A stretch of DNA of 34,846 bases, from NCBI GenBank assembly GCA_903834845.1, contig CAILKW010000349.1:1-34846 (forward strand), given 5' to 3'. Within the stretch, counting starts at the first letter, position 1, and each line of letters starts with the position of its first letter. The translations under genes and the position numbers were made by a program. The DNA is from an uncultured Bacteroidia bacterium (GTDB taxonomy: Bacteria > Bacteroidota > Bacteroidia > Bacteroidales > Prolixibacteraceae). This document shows positions 25,580 to 34,531 of this stretch, piece by piece. Below the pieces are notes generated by a model that made no database searches, was not told the DNA's origin, and was given only the letters and a program-made list of their open reading frames with translations.

Positions 25580-26425
25580 TTATAGTTTTTTACCAAGCCA
25601 CAAAACAGCATCAAGAATCATTTTGTTTTGAACCGAACTTTCGAAGGTAAATGAAAGCTCTTTATTTGTACCACTTTCAAAGTCAAGGTCGTTGTGTCCC
25701 ATATTGAAATAAATCATCCGGTAGTTTTTATTTGTCCACACCACAGGGTAATCGCCACTGTGCCAGATCTCCCATAATTTCGGGCCTGTTCCGAGAGGAA
25801 AACTGGATTTATCAATTGAAGCAAGAACCTCAATATCTGGATTTTTGCGTAAGTCGTTTTTCCAGCTATACCATTCATTGGCAGAAGCTTTGTATGTCAC
25901 AGGTAAATGTTTCGTGGCAGGGTGTTTCCGGTTCTCAACTCGTAAAATAGCTGAGGTAGGTCGCCAGGTATTTCCTTTATATTCACCTGAACCTAAAAAT
26001 TCGTTATGATACCAGTCCCAATTTTGAGGAAAAGCGGAAGGTGTAAGTGCAAAACCTGCAAAATGAAACCCCATCCACGCGCCTCCATTTTTCATATACT
26101 GCTCAAAAGCAGCTCTTTGCTCAGGTTTTTCGGGGCGTGTACCGAGAAATATTACAACATCAAATTTTGCGAGAAATTCCATATTCAGGTTGCTCCAGTT
26201 GCTTGTTGTATCTAATGAAAACCTGTTTTTGGCACCCATTTCACCGAACCAACGGCTTGCTTCGTAAACAAAACTCAAATGAGCACTCTCATTATGTGCT
26301 GAATAGAACGCAATTACACTGAATTTTGTCCCATTCTTGCGGGCATAAATGCTAGAAAAGATCAATAAAAACGTCAGCATCAAAGCCACTCGGCCAATAA
26401 ACATTTTTCTGTTCCTGAATATCAT
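25580..26425 (-). CDS. Secreted ThuA domain protein
   Basis: A 281-aa protein of the ThuA-like family (glutamine-amidotransferase-like fold), linked by naming to trehalose utilisation but generally of unproven function. An N-terminal signal or anchor segment (about 10-28, VALMLTFLLIFSSIYA) points to export. Family signatures are FDVVIFLGTRPEKPEQRAAF, GGAWMGFHFAGF, HPATKHLP, NEWYSW and PVVWTNKNYRMIYFNMGH. It is first in a minus-strand pair with the RNA ligase and divergent from mfd. Alternative starts at Met8 are possible. Confidence 0.88.
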   Translation of the reverse strand: MIFRNRKMFIGRVALMLTFLLIFSSIYARKNGTKFSVIAFYSAHNESAHLSFVYEASRWFGEMGAKNRFSLDTTSNWSNLNMEFLAKFDVVIFLGTRPEKPEQRAAFEQYMKNGGAWMGFHFAGFALTPSAFPQNWDWYHNEFLGSGEYKGNTWRPTSAILRVENRKHPATKHLPVTYKASANEWYSWKNDLRKNPDIEVLASIDKSSFPLGTGPKLWEIWHSGDYPVVWTNKNYRMIYFNMGHNDLDFESGTNKELSFTFESSVQNKMILDAVLWLGKKL

Positions 26426-26450
26426 TAAATGAAGATTTGAAGTTTATGGA

Positions 26451-26480
26451 CAAAGATACCCCGATATTTATTTACTTTTG
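26451..26480. promoter_or_regulatory. Back-to-back promoter elements for ThuA and mfd
   Basis: On the minus strand TATCTTTG (26451-26458) faces the ThuA gene; on the plus strand TACTTTTG (26473-26480) faces mfd. Both match TAnnTTTG exactly and lie only 14 bp apart, so RNA polymerase may not occupy both at once. No clear -33 elements were seen. Confidence 0.45.
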
Positions 26481-26505
26481 CCACGTTGTCCGAAATATTT
26501 AAACT

Positions 26506-29500
26506 TTGGAACTTAAGGAACTTTTAAAATATTACACTTTGCATCCGACAGTTATCGGTTTGCGGGAAATGATTGCCCAATCTGATGCCGGGAAAATTTC
26601 ACTCAAAGGATTGGCAGGATCCTCACCATCAGTAGTTTTAACTGCTGCATATCAGATAGAACCGTTTAGTACTGTCGCTATACTCAACGACAGAGAAGAG
26701 GCAGCCTACTTCTTCGATGATCTCAATTCGTTGGGTCTTGAAGAAAAAATCCTTTTCTTCCCTTCATCATTCAGGCGCAGTATTGTTCACGAAAGAGTTG
26801 ACAGTGAAAATATAATTTTCAGAACTGAAGTACTTAATAAGTTGGTTCTCAATGAAACAGGCTATCTCGTTATCACTTACCCTGAAGCAATTATGGAAAA
26901 GGTGATATCGGAATCTGGACTTGGAAAACTCACACTGCATATCAGGAAAGGAGACAAACTGTCTATCTCATTTATAAACGAAGTTCTGTATGAGTATGGT
27001 TTTGAAAGGGTTGAATTTGTTTATGAACCGGGTCAATATTCGTTACGAGGCTCAATAATTGATATCTTCTCCTTCTCAAACGAAGATCCTTACCGTATTG
27101 ATTTCTTCGGTGATGAAATAGATTCAATAAGAACCTTTGATATTGAGGATCAGATTTCGAAAGAGACTTTAACAAGAATCTCGATTATTCCTAATATTCA
27201 GGAAGGACTGAAAGACGAAAAACGAGTTTCAGTATTTGAATTTTTAGATAAAAAGACTGTTATCGCAGCTCATAACTTCACTTACGTTTCGGGACAAATA
27301 AAGCTTTTGCATCAGGAGGCAGACGTGAAGTATAAAGATGACATAATTGCAAATCTGGTAATCTCTGGAAAGGAGTTCAAGAGTGGAGTCGCAGACTTTA
27401 CCTGTGTTGAATTTGGTCATTCTCACTATTTTAATACGTCTGAAGAAATTCTTTTCAATACATCAAAACAACCTGTATTCAGTAAAAACTTCGATTTACT
27501 GGGTCACAATCTAAAATCGAACCGAAAAAATGGTTACCGGAATATACTTCTGACATCAAGTCCAAAGCAGATTGAAAGACTTCACGCCATTTTTGATGAC
27601 AAAGGCGATCCCCAAAAGATAGATAGTTTGCTATTCGCTATAAATGAGGGATTTATTGATCACGATCTGAAATTATGCTGTTATACCGATCACCAGATTT
27701 TTGAACGTTATCACCGGTTTAAGTTACGTTCTAAAAAATCGTCCCGACAGGCAATTACCTTAAAAGAGTTAACCAAACTTCATCCGGGAGATTTCGTTGT
27801 GCACATTGATCATGGAGTAGGAAAATTTGCCGGATTGGTTAAAACCGAAGTCAATGGGAAAGTTCAGGAGGCTATACGATTGATTTATAGGGATAACGAT
27901 TCGCTTTTGGTAAGTATCCACTCTTTGCATCGCATTGCGAAATATAAGGGAAAAGATGGACAGGAGCCTTCGATTAATAAATTGGGAACTGCTGCATGGC
28001 AGAACCTAAAAACAAAAACCAAAAATAAAGTTAAAGATATTGCCCGCGAACTGATAGCCCTTTACGCCAAACGGAAGATGGAAAATGGATTTGCTTTTTC
28101 AGCCGATTCGTACCTTCAGGAAGAACTTGAGGCAAGCTTTATTTATGAAGATACTCCCGACCAATTGAAAGCTACTTATTCCGTTAAGGAAGATATGGAA
28201 AAGCATATACCAATGGATCGTTTGATTTGCGGCGATGTTGGTTTTGGCAAAACCGAAGTTGCTATAAGAGCCGCGTTCAAAGCTGTTGCCGACAGTAAAC
28301 AAGTAGCAGTATTGGTTCCGACAACTATCCTTGCCCTTCAACATTACAAAACGTTTTCGGAAAGGTTAAAGGATTTTCCATGTAATGTACAATATATTAG
28401 TAGGTTGCGACATTCAGGCGATGTTAAAACCGTTTTGAAGGAGCTTAGCGAAGGGAAAGTTGATATTATTATTGGCACTCATAAACTAATTGGGAAAGAA
28501 GTTAAATTCAAAGATCTTGGATTGCTGATTATTGACGAGGAGCAGCATTTTGGAGTTTCGGTAAAGGAGAAACTAAAACAGCTCAAAGCAAATGTTGATA
28601 CACTGACACTTACTGCAACACCAATTCCGCGCACTTTGCAATTTTCGCTTATGGGTGCACGCGATCTATCTATAATCAACACGCCGCCACCAAATAGGTA
28701 TCCTATTAATACAGAGGTAAGTACATTTAATGAAGAGCTTATCCGCGATGCAATCAATTACGAAGTCGCTCGTGGAGGACAGGCGTTTTTTATTAATAAC
28801 AGGGTTCAGAATATTAACGAAATTGAATTGCTTATCAAACGACTTTGTCCCGGAGTAAAAACTGTTGTGGGGCATGGACAGATGGAGGGTGACAGGCTTG
28901 AAAAAGTGATGTTCGATTTTGTGAATGGCGATTTTGATGTACTTGTTGCAACAACAATTATTGAATCGGGTCTCGACATTCCGAATACCAACACTATAAT
29001 AATCAACAACGCCCAGAATTTTGGGTTGAGTGAACTACACCAATTACGAGGTCGTGTAGGCAGATCGAACAGGAAAGCGTTCTGTTATTTATTGGCACCA
29101 CCCTTGAATGTACTGTCAACAGATGCACGCAGAAGATTGCAGGCAATTGAAGAGTTTTCTGAAATAGGCAGCGGCTTCAACATTGCAATGCAGGACCTCG
29201 ATATTCGCGGTGCAGGAAATTTATTAGGTGGCGAACAGAGCGGATTTATTGCCGATATAGGTTTTGAGGCTTACCACAGGATATTGAATGAAGCGATGAT
29301 GGAGCTTAAATCGGGTGAATTTCAAGACCTTTTTGAAGATGAAAATGCAGAAGCTTCGGAAACTTTTCTTGATCTGAAATATGTAAACGACTGTAATATA
29401 GATACTGACCTCCAATTACTTTTCCCCGATGAGTATATCTCAAGTATTTCGGAGCGAATGTTGCTTTATCGCGAATTGGATAATATGGAGAATGAAAAAA

Positions 29501-29847
29501 CTGTTCAGCAGTTTGAGAAAGGGCTTATTGATCGTTTCGGGCCAATTCCTGAACCCTCACGCGAACTGATTGATGTTGTTCGTCTGCGTTGGATTGCTAT
29601 TTCATTAAATATGGAACGTATTATTCTGAAAGAGTCGCGAATGATATGTTATTTGCCATCAGATGTCAATTCTAAATATTACCAATCGCCTAATTTTCAA
29701 AAACTGATGCAATGGATTCACCTGAATCAATCGAGATGCCGTGTCAAGGAGGGAAAAGGAAAACTAAGTATTAACTTTTCAGAAATCAGCACTTTACGCA
29801 AGGCTGTAAATTTGCTTACTGCAATAGCTGAGAAGGTGATTATATGA
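26506..29847 (+). CDS. mfd: Transcription-repair coupling factor Mfd
   Basis: ATP-driven translocase that removes RNA polymerase stalled at DNA damage and recruits UvrA. The order is standard: UvrB-like N-terminal domains (about 1-330), RNA polymerase-interacting CarD-like domain (LHPGDFVVHIDHGVGKF, about 424), helicase core with Walker A CGDVGFGKTEVAIRAAF (about 575), DEEQ box (about 677), LTATPIPRTL (about 702), QLRGRVGRS (about 846) and the C-terminal TRCF domain. The 1113-aa length fits Bacteroidota Mfd. Translation most likely starts at TTG 26506: an in-frame TAA lies two codons upstream and the next ATG would cut into MIAQSD. A diverged copy of codons about 934-988 lies downstream. Confidence 0.98.
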   Translation: MELKELLKYYTLHPTVIGLREMIAQSDAGKISLKGLAGSSPSVVLTAAYQIEPFSTVAILNDREEAAYFFDDLNSLGLEEKILFFPSSFRRSIVHERVDSENIIFRTEVLNKLVLNETGYLVITYPEAIMEKVISESGLGKLTLHIRKGDKLSISFINEVLYEYGFERVEFVYEPGQYSLRGSIIDIFSFSNEDPYRIDFFGDEIDSIRTFDIEDQISKETLTRISIIPNIQEGLKDEKRVSVFEFLDKKTVIAAHNFTYVSGQIKLLHQEADVKYKDDIIANLVISGKEFKSGVADFTCVEFGHSHYFNTSEEILFNTSKQPVFSKNFDLLGHNLKSNRKNGYRNILLTSSPKQIERLHAIFDDKGDPQKIDSLLFAINEGFIDHDLKLCCYTDHQIFERYHRFKLRSKKSSRQAITLKELTKLHPGDFVVHIDHGVGKFAGLVKTEVNGKVQEAIRLIYRDNDSLLVSIHSLHRIAKYKGKDGQEPSINKLGTAAWQNLKTKTKNKVKDIARELIALYAKRKMENGFAFSADSYLQEELEASFIYEDTPDQLKATYSVKEDMEKHIPMDRLICGDVGFGKTEVAIRAAFKAVADSKQVAVLVPTTILALQHYKTFSERLKDFPCNVQYISRLRHSGDVKTVLKELSEGKVDIIIGTHKLIGKEVKFKDLGLLIIDEEQHFGVSVKEKLKQLKANVDTLTLTATPIPRTLQFSLMGARDLSIINTPPPNRYPINTEVSTFNEELIRDAINYEVARGGQAFFINNRVQNINEIELLIKRLCPGVKTVVGHGQMEGDRLEKVMFDFVNGDFDVLVATTIIESGLDIPNTNTIIINNAQNFGLSELHQLRGRVGRSNRKAFCYLLAPPLNVLSTDARRRLQAIEEFSEIGSGFNIAMQDLDIRGAGNLLGGEQSGFIADIGFEAYHRILNEAMMELKSGEFQDLFEDENAEASETFLDLKYVNDCNIDTDLQLLFPDEYISSISERMLLYRELDNMENEKTVQQFEKGLIDRFGPIPEPSRELIDVVRLRWIAISLNMERIILKESRMICYLPSDVNSKYYQSPNFQKLMQWIHLNQSRCRVKEGKGKLSINFSEISTLRKAVNLLTAIAEKVII

Positions 29848-29938
29848 CAAAATTACATTTCCGAAAAACCTTATTTTCCATTTATTCTGTATTGAATGAA
29901 TATTTTGGAAACAAATCGGATATTCATTTTGGCCAGGA

Positions 29939-29969
29939 ATTGTAATTCTGTTTTTAATCCTTAATTTTG
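29939..29969 (+). promoter_or_regulatory. Putative promoter for the Uma2 gene
   Basis: ATTG (29939-29942), a 19-bp spacer and TAATTTTG (29962-29969) nearly match TTTG-N19-TAnnTTTG. It ends 34 bp before the Uma2 start, which suggests independent expression. Confidence 0.45.
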
Positions 29970-30003
29970 GCTTAAATTCTTAATTTATTTTCAAATTAAA
30001 ACC

Positions 30004-30597
30004 ATGGGACAAATTCAATTTAACCTGGATCAGCAATACTCCTTTGCCGATTACCTCACTTGGGGAGATGACAAAAGGTATGAACTGTTTAATGGAAAGG
30101 TTATGGAACTTTTGCCGTCCCCAACCTCGAAACACCAGAGCGTTTCAGGCAATATTTATGGCTTTTATTGGAATTTCCTAAAGGACAAAAAGCCATGCAA
30201 GGTTCTTTATGCACCAATTGATGTGCGGTTGCCTGTAAAACCTGATGCCATTACCGATGATCAGATATTTACGGTCGTCCAGCCAGATATTATTGTTGTA
30301 TGTGATTCTGAAAAGTTAGATGAAAAAGGTTGCCTCGGGGCACCTGATCTTGTTGTGGAAGTTTTGTCGCCATCAACTGCAAAGAAAGACGTGAAAGACA
30401 AGTATTTGCTTTATGAACTGGCAGGTGTCAGGGAATATTGGATTGTACACCCCTTAGACGAACTGCTCACAGTGTTCAAACAAAGCAGCGAGGGCAAACT
30501 TGCTTTTGATAAAATCTATACTTATGACGATGAGGTAAAAGTTGGGATTTTTGATGGGCTTGTAATCAACTTAAAGGATATATTCGACAGAAAATAA
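30004..30597 (+). CDS. Uma2 family endonuclease-like protein
   Basis: A 197-aa protein of the Uma2 (DUF820) family, a PD-(D/E)XK-fold group. Typical segments are TWGDDKRYELFNGKVMEL, TSKHQSVSGNIYGF, VVQPDIIVVCD (catalytic Asp region), APDLVVEVLSPST (Glu region) and KDVKDKYLLYELAGVREYWIV. Family activity is predicted nuclease but largely untested; copies are scattered and often mobile-looking. It sits 156 bp after mfd with its own promoter-like motif, and is followed after only 17 bp by a degraded mfd fragment, so the cassette looks inserted. Confidence 0.9.
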   Translation: MGQIQFNLDQQYSFADYLTWGDDKRYELFNGKVMELLPSPTSKHQSVSGNIYGFYWNFLKDKKPCKVLYAPIDVRLPVKPDAITDDQIFTVVQPDIIVVCDSEKLDEKGCLGAPDLVVEVLSPSTAKKDVKDKYLLYELAGVREYWIVHPLDELLTVFKQSSEGKLAFDKIYTYDDEVKVGIFDGLVINLKDIFDRK

Positions 30598-30614
30598 TCA
30601 TAACCAAATACATA

Positions 30615-30778
30615 CCTAATTCAGGTTAATTCCAAGACCTTTTGAAGAGGAAAATACAGAAGCTTCAGAAATTTTTCTTGAACTGAGATATCTAAACGAC
30701 TATAATACTGATACTGACCTTCAATTACTTTAACCCGATAAGAATATCTCAAGTATTTTGGAGCGAATGTTGCTTTAA
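30615..30778 (+). pseudogene. Degraded internal fragment of mfd
   Basis: About 164 bp align with mfd 29305-29468 at roughly 87% identity. There is one 1-bp deletion in a T-run and an in-frame TAA where mfd has a Phe codon. Many of the changes are conservative at the protein level (FLDLKYVND in mfd, FLELRYLND here). This suggests that the piece derives from a related functional mfd rather than only from random decay of a local copy. Non-functional. Confidence 0.88.
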
Positions 30779-30824
30779 TAGGCTTACAGTTTTTTCGCAT
30801 AAAACAGAGTTAGCTCAATTAGGC

Positions 30825-31037
30825 ATGACAGGATTACCATTTGTGAAATTTATCATTGAAAACTTCACCGAAATACGAAAAGGAAAAAGGTACGAACTTT
30901 TTTTAATTGTGAGGAGTCGGTTATCGAAAGTGGCAATTATCAGGATGAATTTTGAAAGAATGGTTTATAAGATCGAATCGGCAACGGTAATGGAAGATAA
31001 GTATTTAAAAAACAAAAATTTGATATGGAAAAAGTAG
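30825..31037 (+). CDS. Small ORF of unknown function, possibly a gene fragment
   Basis: A 70-aa frame rich in basic and aliphatic residues (KRYELFLIVRSRLSKVAIIRMNFERMV). Its alternating strand-like pattern reads like the C-terminal half of a small globular protein rather than a chance ORF. I recognise no domain. It begins within the GGCATGACAGGATTA repeat-like sequence and lies between an mfd fragment and a broken GIY-YIG gene, so it is likely a remnant. No ribosome binding site or promoter is evident. Confidence 0.3.
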   Translation: MTGLPFVKFIIENFTEIRKGKRYELFLIVRSRLSKVAIIRMNFERMVYKIESATVMEDKYLKNKNLIWKK

Positions 31038-31178
31038 CACACACTTTTAAACGGTTATCCGCACCCCATTCTTTCTCATCCTCGATACATCGCTAATTTG
31101 CGGGCAACATACAAGAGTACTGAAATCCATATCAAATCGAAACAAAGTTACATCAAAAACAATGTAAATGCAAATAGA

Positions 31179-31418
31179 ATGAAAAAGTTCAATTTCCTTC
31201 CACCATATCAAAAGAAAGGTAAAACGACATATCCCGAAACCCTAAATAAATCAGGGATTTATCTGATCAAGGAAAACAATGTCCAGGTTTATATAGGGTA
31301 CTCCGGACTTAATTTATATCGCACCATGTACCGCTATTTTCAGGCCTGGAATCACTAACAACAGCGGGTAATAACATATTCCAACCAGTTAGCATATAAG
31401 AAATACAATGTTTGTAAA
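31179..31418 (+). pseudogene. Broken GIY-YIG nuclease-domain gene
   Basis: The frame starting MKKFNFLPPYQKKGK (31179; the track start at 31098 is too early) gives SGIYLIKENNVQVYIGYSG, the GIY and YIG motifs with normal spacing, then NLYRTMYRYFQAWNH. A TAA at 31356 ends it at about 60 residues. Reading on in the same frame gives QQRVITYSNQLAYKKYNV, which resembles the expected continuation of the family, and similarity then fades. The stop is therefore a nonsense change in a formerly longer gene. The truncated product would lack the rest of the catalytic domain. Confidence 0.75.
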
Positions 31419-31502
31419 AATGTATTTGGATTTTATAGAAAATTATCAATATTGATGCAAAATAAAATCCAAATTCTTTGCGACAAAAATATTAAACCTA
31501 TA

Positions 31503-31598
31503 ATGCCACAAAGTAACGAGGGCACAAAGTTTCACGAAGCCTTATTGAAAGAATTTCAATACTTTGTGAATCTTAGTGCCTCTGTGTCTTAGTGGCAT
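31503..31598. repeat. Large imperfect nested palindrome
   Basis: Outer arms (31503-31539 and 31562-31598) pair at 28 of 37 positions, beginning ATGCCAC and ending GTGGCAT. A perfect inner hairpin ATTGAAA-GAA-TTTCAAT (31544-31560) forms the loop. The CACAAAG/CACTAAG units resemble a well-known type of intergenic repeat in Bacteroidota and other phyla. The remaining gap (31419-31748) holds no recognised gene. Confidence 0.8.
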
Positions 31599-31748
31599 TT
31601 CTGTATTTTTAACCCAATTTGCAACAATGAATAATGAATTAACTGGAGATCAATAAATTGGCCATCCTCGATTTTCGATTTATCTATTACGGATTCTTCC
31701 TTATGAAGCAAAAGAATTTTAATTTTCAGCTTTTCAAAAAGTTAATTC

Positions 31749-34202
31749 TTATTGATTTTCCTTATTTTCGATAGATGGTTCTAAAGTCAGTTCTATCACA
31801 GTATCAATCAGATTTTGTTCTCTCTTTGGAAGACTGATTACAATTCCTTCGCTATTCCTAAATACTTTAGGTTTACCCCCGGTGAGAGACTTTACTGAAA
31901 CAATAGTTTCTTGGGGTGCTGGCAGTTTTAATGAATCACCTGTCCATTGTAAGACATGCAGCCAGATTTTGTTTCCTTTGAAAGTACTGCCACCCCATTT
32001 CCCGTTAATAAATGGACCACCACGTGTACCATATATGCTCACTCCGTACTTTTTGAGCCAACTACCCATTTTTTTGAGAACTTCCACCTGTTCAGGTAAT
32101 ATTTCACCGGAGGGCATCGGGCCAACATTAAGCAAAAGATTACCGTCACCAGTTACTGAGCTGACAAGCATTTTTATGCACTCTTCAAATGTTCTGGTCG
32201 GTTCTCCCGGACGGTAAGACCAGCCGCCGGTATCTTGACGGGGTTTGGTCATGGTAACACACGATTCCCAGGCGCGATTAGTCTGAAAATGTCCTATTTG
32301 CTGTTCAGGAGTGTCATAATCAGCTTCGGTCATAAGAAACATGCCACCGGCAGGAATATTGGTTAGGCCGCGTGCAGAGCGATTGTTAACAAGCAAGTCA
32401 GGTTGTGCTTTATACATATTACTGAAAAGATGTTCGATTGTAAACTGATTCCAATCACCGAAAGCATGATCGAACCAAATCATATCTACATTTCCATAAT
32501 TTGTAAGTAGCTCCTGTACCTGTGCTTCGTAGTAATTGTTGTAGATAAGGTTGTCTCCTTTAAGGTAATAAGGGTGTGTCCAGTCACGGGTAGAGTAGTA
32601 CCAGCCAAGTTTCAGTCCGTATTTTTTTGCTGCATCACTAATTTCGCGGCAGATGTCATGTTTGAATGGCGTATCTGCAATACTGTAATGTTTGGGGTGT
32701 ATTGAATCGTTCCACCTAATCTGTTTAGTTGGCCACATAGAAAATCCATCGTGGTGTTTGGTGATAAGTAACACATATTTAAAACCTGATTCCTTTGCCA
32801 TTTTCATCCATTGATCGGCATTGAATTTCAGTGGATTGAACTGTTTATAAAGATTATCGTAAACCTCACCCGGAACTTTCTGATACAATTCTCCTCCTTC
32901 GATGCGATCCTTTCTTCCCCAGCTGATTTCGGCACCACTGATACTTGAAGGACCCCAGTGGATAAACAGTCCGAATTTGGCATCGCGCCACCATTGCATT
33001 TGCGCAGGTGAAGCAGGTTGTGGATTTGAGATGCGGTCGGTGATTGTCAGGCGTTTGACATCCGTTGAATCTCCTGATTCAATTTCTTTTTCAAGCCATG
33101 CGGTCACTTTTGAAGCCCACATTTGTCCGTGTTGCTGTAAGCCCTTGCCATTAAAGTGGACACCACTGCGGAATTCTGTACGCAAAATATCTGTATCAGG
33201 TCCTTCCATCGAAATACCTTTTACCCATAGTTTCTTCATCGCCGAGCGGAATTCCTCATCAAAAGTATCCTTTTCGCTGTGATAAGTAGTCTGAGCGGTG
33301 AACCAGGGTACATTCCATCCCGCTTTCTCTTTGGACGATGCAATAAGCTGGTTCATATAACTGTAATACTGCTCACCCGTGATCTGGCGATCAGCAGGAT
33401 ATCCAGCGCGAGCCTGGCCTGCATCGCTCTCGCCCTGATGCCAAAGAACTGCACGGAATCCTTGTAACCCGAAGTAATCAAGTCGGTTTGCCAGCCTGTT
33501 GAACAGTGCACCAGTACTTTCCCATTCTCCTTCACCAACAAGTTTCATTCCACCAGTGGTTGGTTGCTGCTTTACACGCGCACCTTGAGGCAGCCATTGT
33601 CTAACGCTTGTTCCTCCTGATGCAATAGATGCTATACCAATTGGTATTCTAAACCGTTTATTCATAGCATCGCCGAATGCAGGTATGAAGCTACCACCAT
33701 TTCCCTCGGAACCCTGCTGCGGATCATTTGCCGGATTCCATTGCCTGCCATTGAATGAACTTACATTTCCTGTTGTCGTTATCTGTTTCTCTGAACCGTA
33801 ATTGCCTGCATTCGATTGGCCAGCTATAATAAAAACCTCTCCAATCCCAACATGTTCAACGCTGGCATCAACCGATTTATTCAAACGATTTGTACCTCGT
33901 ACCTCCAGCCGATACCAGCCTCCGGCATTTACTTTGACAGTAAAATCAAAAGTTCCATTTTTGATTGGTGATGTAAAAGAGTGCCATGTTTCATCTTCAA
34001 TTCCTGAAACAGGCTTACCTACAAGCCTGTACTGCCAGTTTTCTGCCTTAAAGGAAGTAATTCCTTGAATACGAAGCATCCCGTGTGTGGATGTCATGCG
34101 TTGAATAACTTGATAGTCAACAGGGCTTATTAGCGTAAGATTCTGACTGGACACATAGGCGTTAAGACCAATTAATAGTAATATGGTTGTAAATTTTTTC
34201 AT
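31749..34202 (-). CDS. Secreted SASA-type acetylesterase / GH29 alpha-L-fucosidase fusion
   Basis: An 817-aa exported two-enzyme protein; signal peptide about 1-20. Residues about 115-375 form a SASA/SGNH-like esterase domain with FIIAGQSNAG (Ser130), AVLWHQGESDAG (about 251-262) and GVHFNGKG (His349), consistent with removal of acetyl groups from sugars. Residues about 400-780 form a GH29 fucosidase: WRDAKFGLFIHWGP, LLITKHHDGFSMWP, DMIWFDHAFGD with Asp578 as the probable nucleophile, and GNLLLNVGPMPSGE. The combination could deacetylate and defucosylate the same glycan. It lies downstream of a sialate O-acetylesterase gene on the same strand. The true glycan is not known. Confidence 0.93.
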   Translation of the reverse strand: MKKFTTILLLIGLNAYVSSQNLTLISPVDYQVIQRMTSTHGMLRIQGITSFKAENWQYRLVGKPVSGIEDETWHSFTSPIKNGTFDFTVKVNAGGWYRLEVRGTNRLNKSVDASVEHVGIGEVFIIAGQSNAGNYGSEKQITTTGNVSSFNGRQWNPANDPQQGSEGNGGSFIPAFGDAMNKRFRIPIGIASIASGGTSVRQWLPQGARVKQQPTTGGMKLVGEGEWESTGALFNRLANRLDYFGLQGFRAVLWHQGESDAGQARAGYPADRQITGEQYYSYMNQLIASSKEKAGWNVPWFTAQTTYHSEKDTFDEEFRSAMKKLWVKGISMEGPDTDILRTEFRSGVHFNGKGLQQHGQMWASKVTAWLEKEIESGDSTDVKRLTITDRISNPQPASPAQMQWWRDAKFGLFIHWGPSSISGAEISWGRKDRIEGGELYQKVPGEVYDNLYKQFNPLKFNADQWMKMAKESGFKYVLLITKHHDGFSMWPTKQIRWNDSIHPKHYSIADTPFKHDICREISDAAKKYGLKLGWYYSTRDWTHPYYLKGDNLIYNNYYEAQVQELLTNYGNVDMIWFDHAFGDWNQFTIEHLFSNMYKAQPDLLVNNRSARGLTNIPAGGMFLMTEADYDTPEQQIGHFQTNRAWESCVTMTKPRQDTGGWSYRPGEPTRTFEECIKMLVSSVTGDGNLLLNVGPMPSGEILPEQVEVLKKMGSWLKKYGVSIYGTRGGPFINGKWGGSTFKGNKIWLHVLQWTGDSLKLPAPQETIVSVKSLTGGKPKVFRNSEGIVISLPKREQNLIDTVIELTLEPSIENKENQ

Positions 34203-34531
34203 TATTTTCTTTGTATTATGAATAATATGATATTTAGTTTTACATCTGTTAATAAAGAAAAATATTTATTTTACTCTTTAAATACCCCGGTCGCTACCAT
34301 ATTTGATCTTCTCCAGTTTATTTCCCACCTGTATATTTATTCGAGTCGCATGCTGATCTGCTCAAAGCTTTCCATAGATAGTAAAAAAAAACTAACTGGA
34401 AAAGAATGTTCAGAATTAGCGATCTTAAATAAAGTGCACGTAATCAGACAGATGAAGCGTATTTTGCTGGGAAACCAATCATTGCAGATTGGGAATGATC
34501 ACCGCATCCAAAATAGGTTGCTTTTAGTTAC
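34203..34531. other. Intergenic stretch upstream of the SASA-GH29 gene
   Basis: About 330 bp of AT-rich DNA between two minus-strand genes. No TAnnTTTG promoter, terminator or RNA gene could be recognised. The 206-aa plus-strand ORF that spans it (34218-34838) is antisense to the esterase gene and is not supported. Confidence 0.5.
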
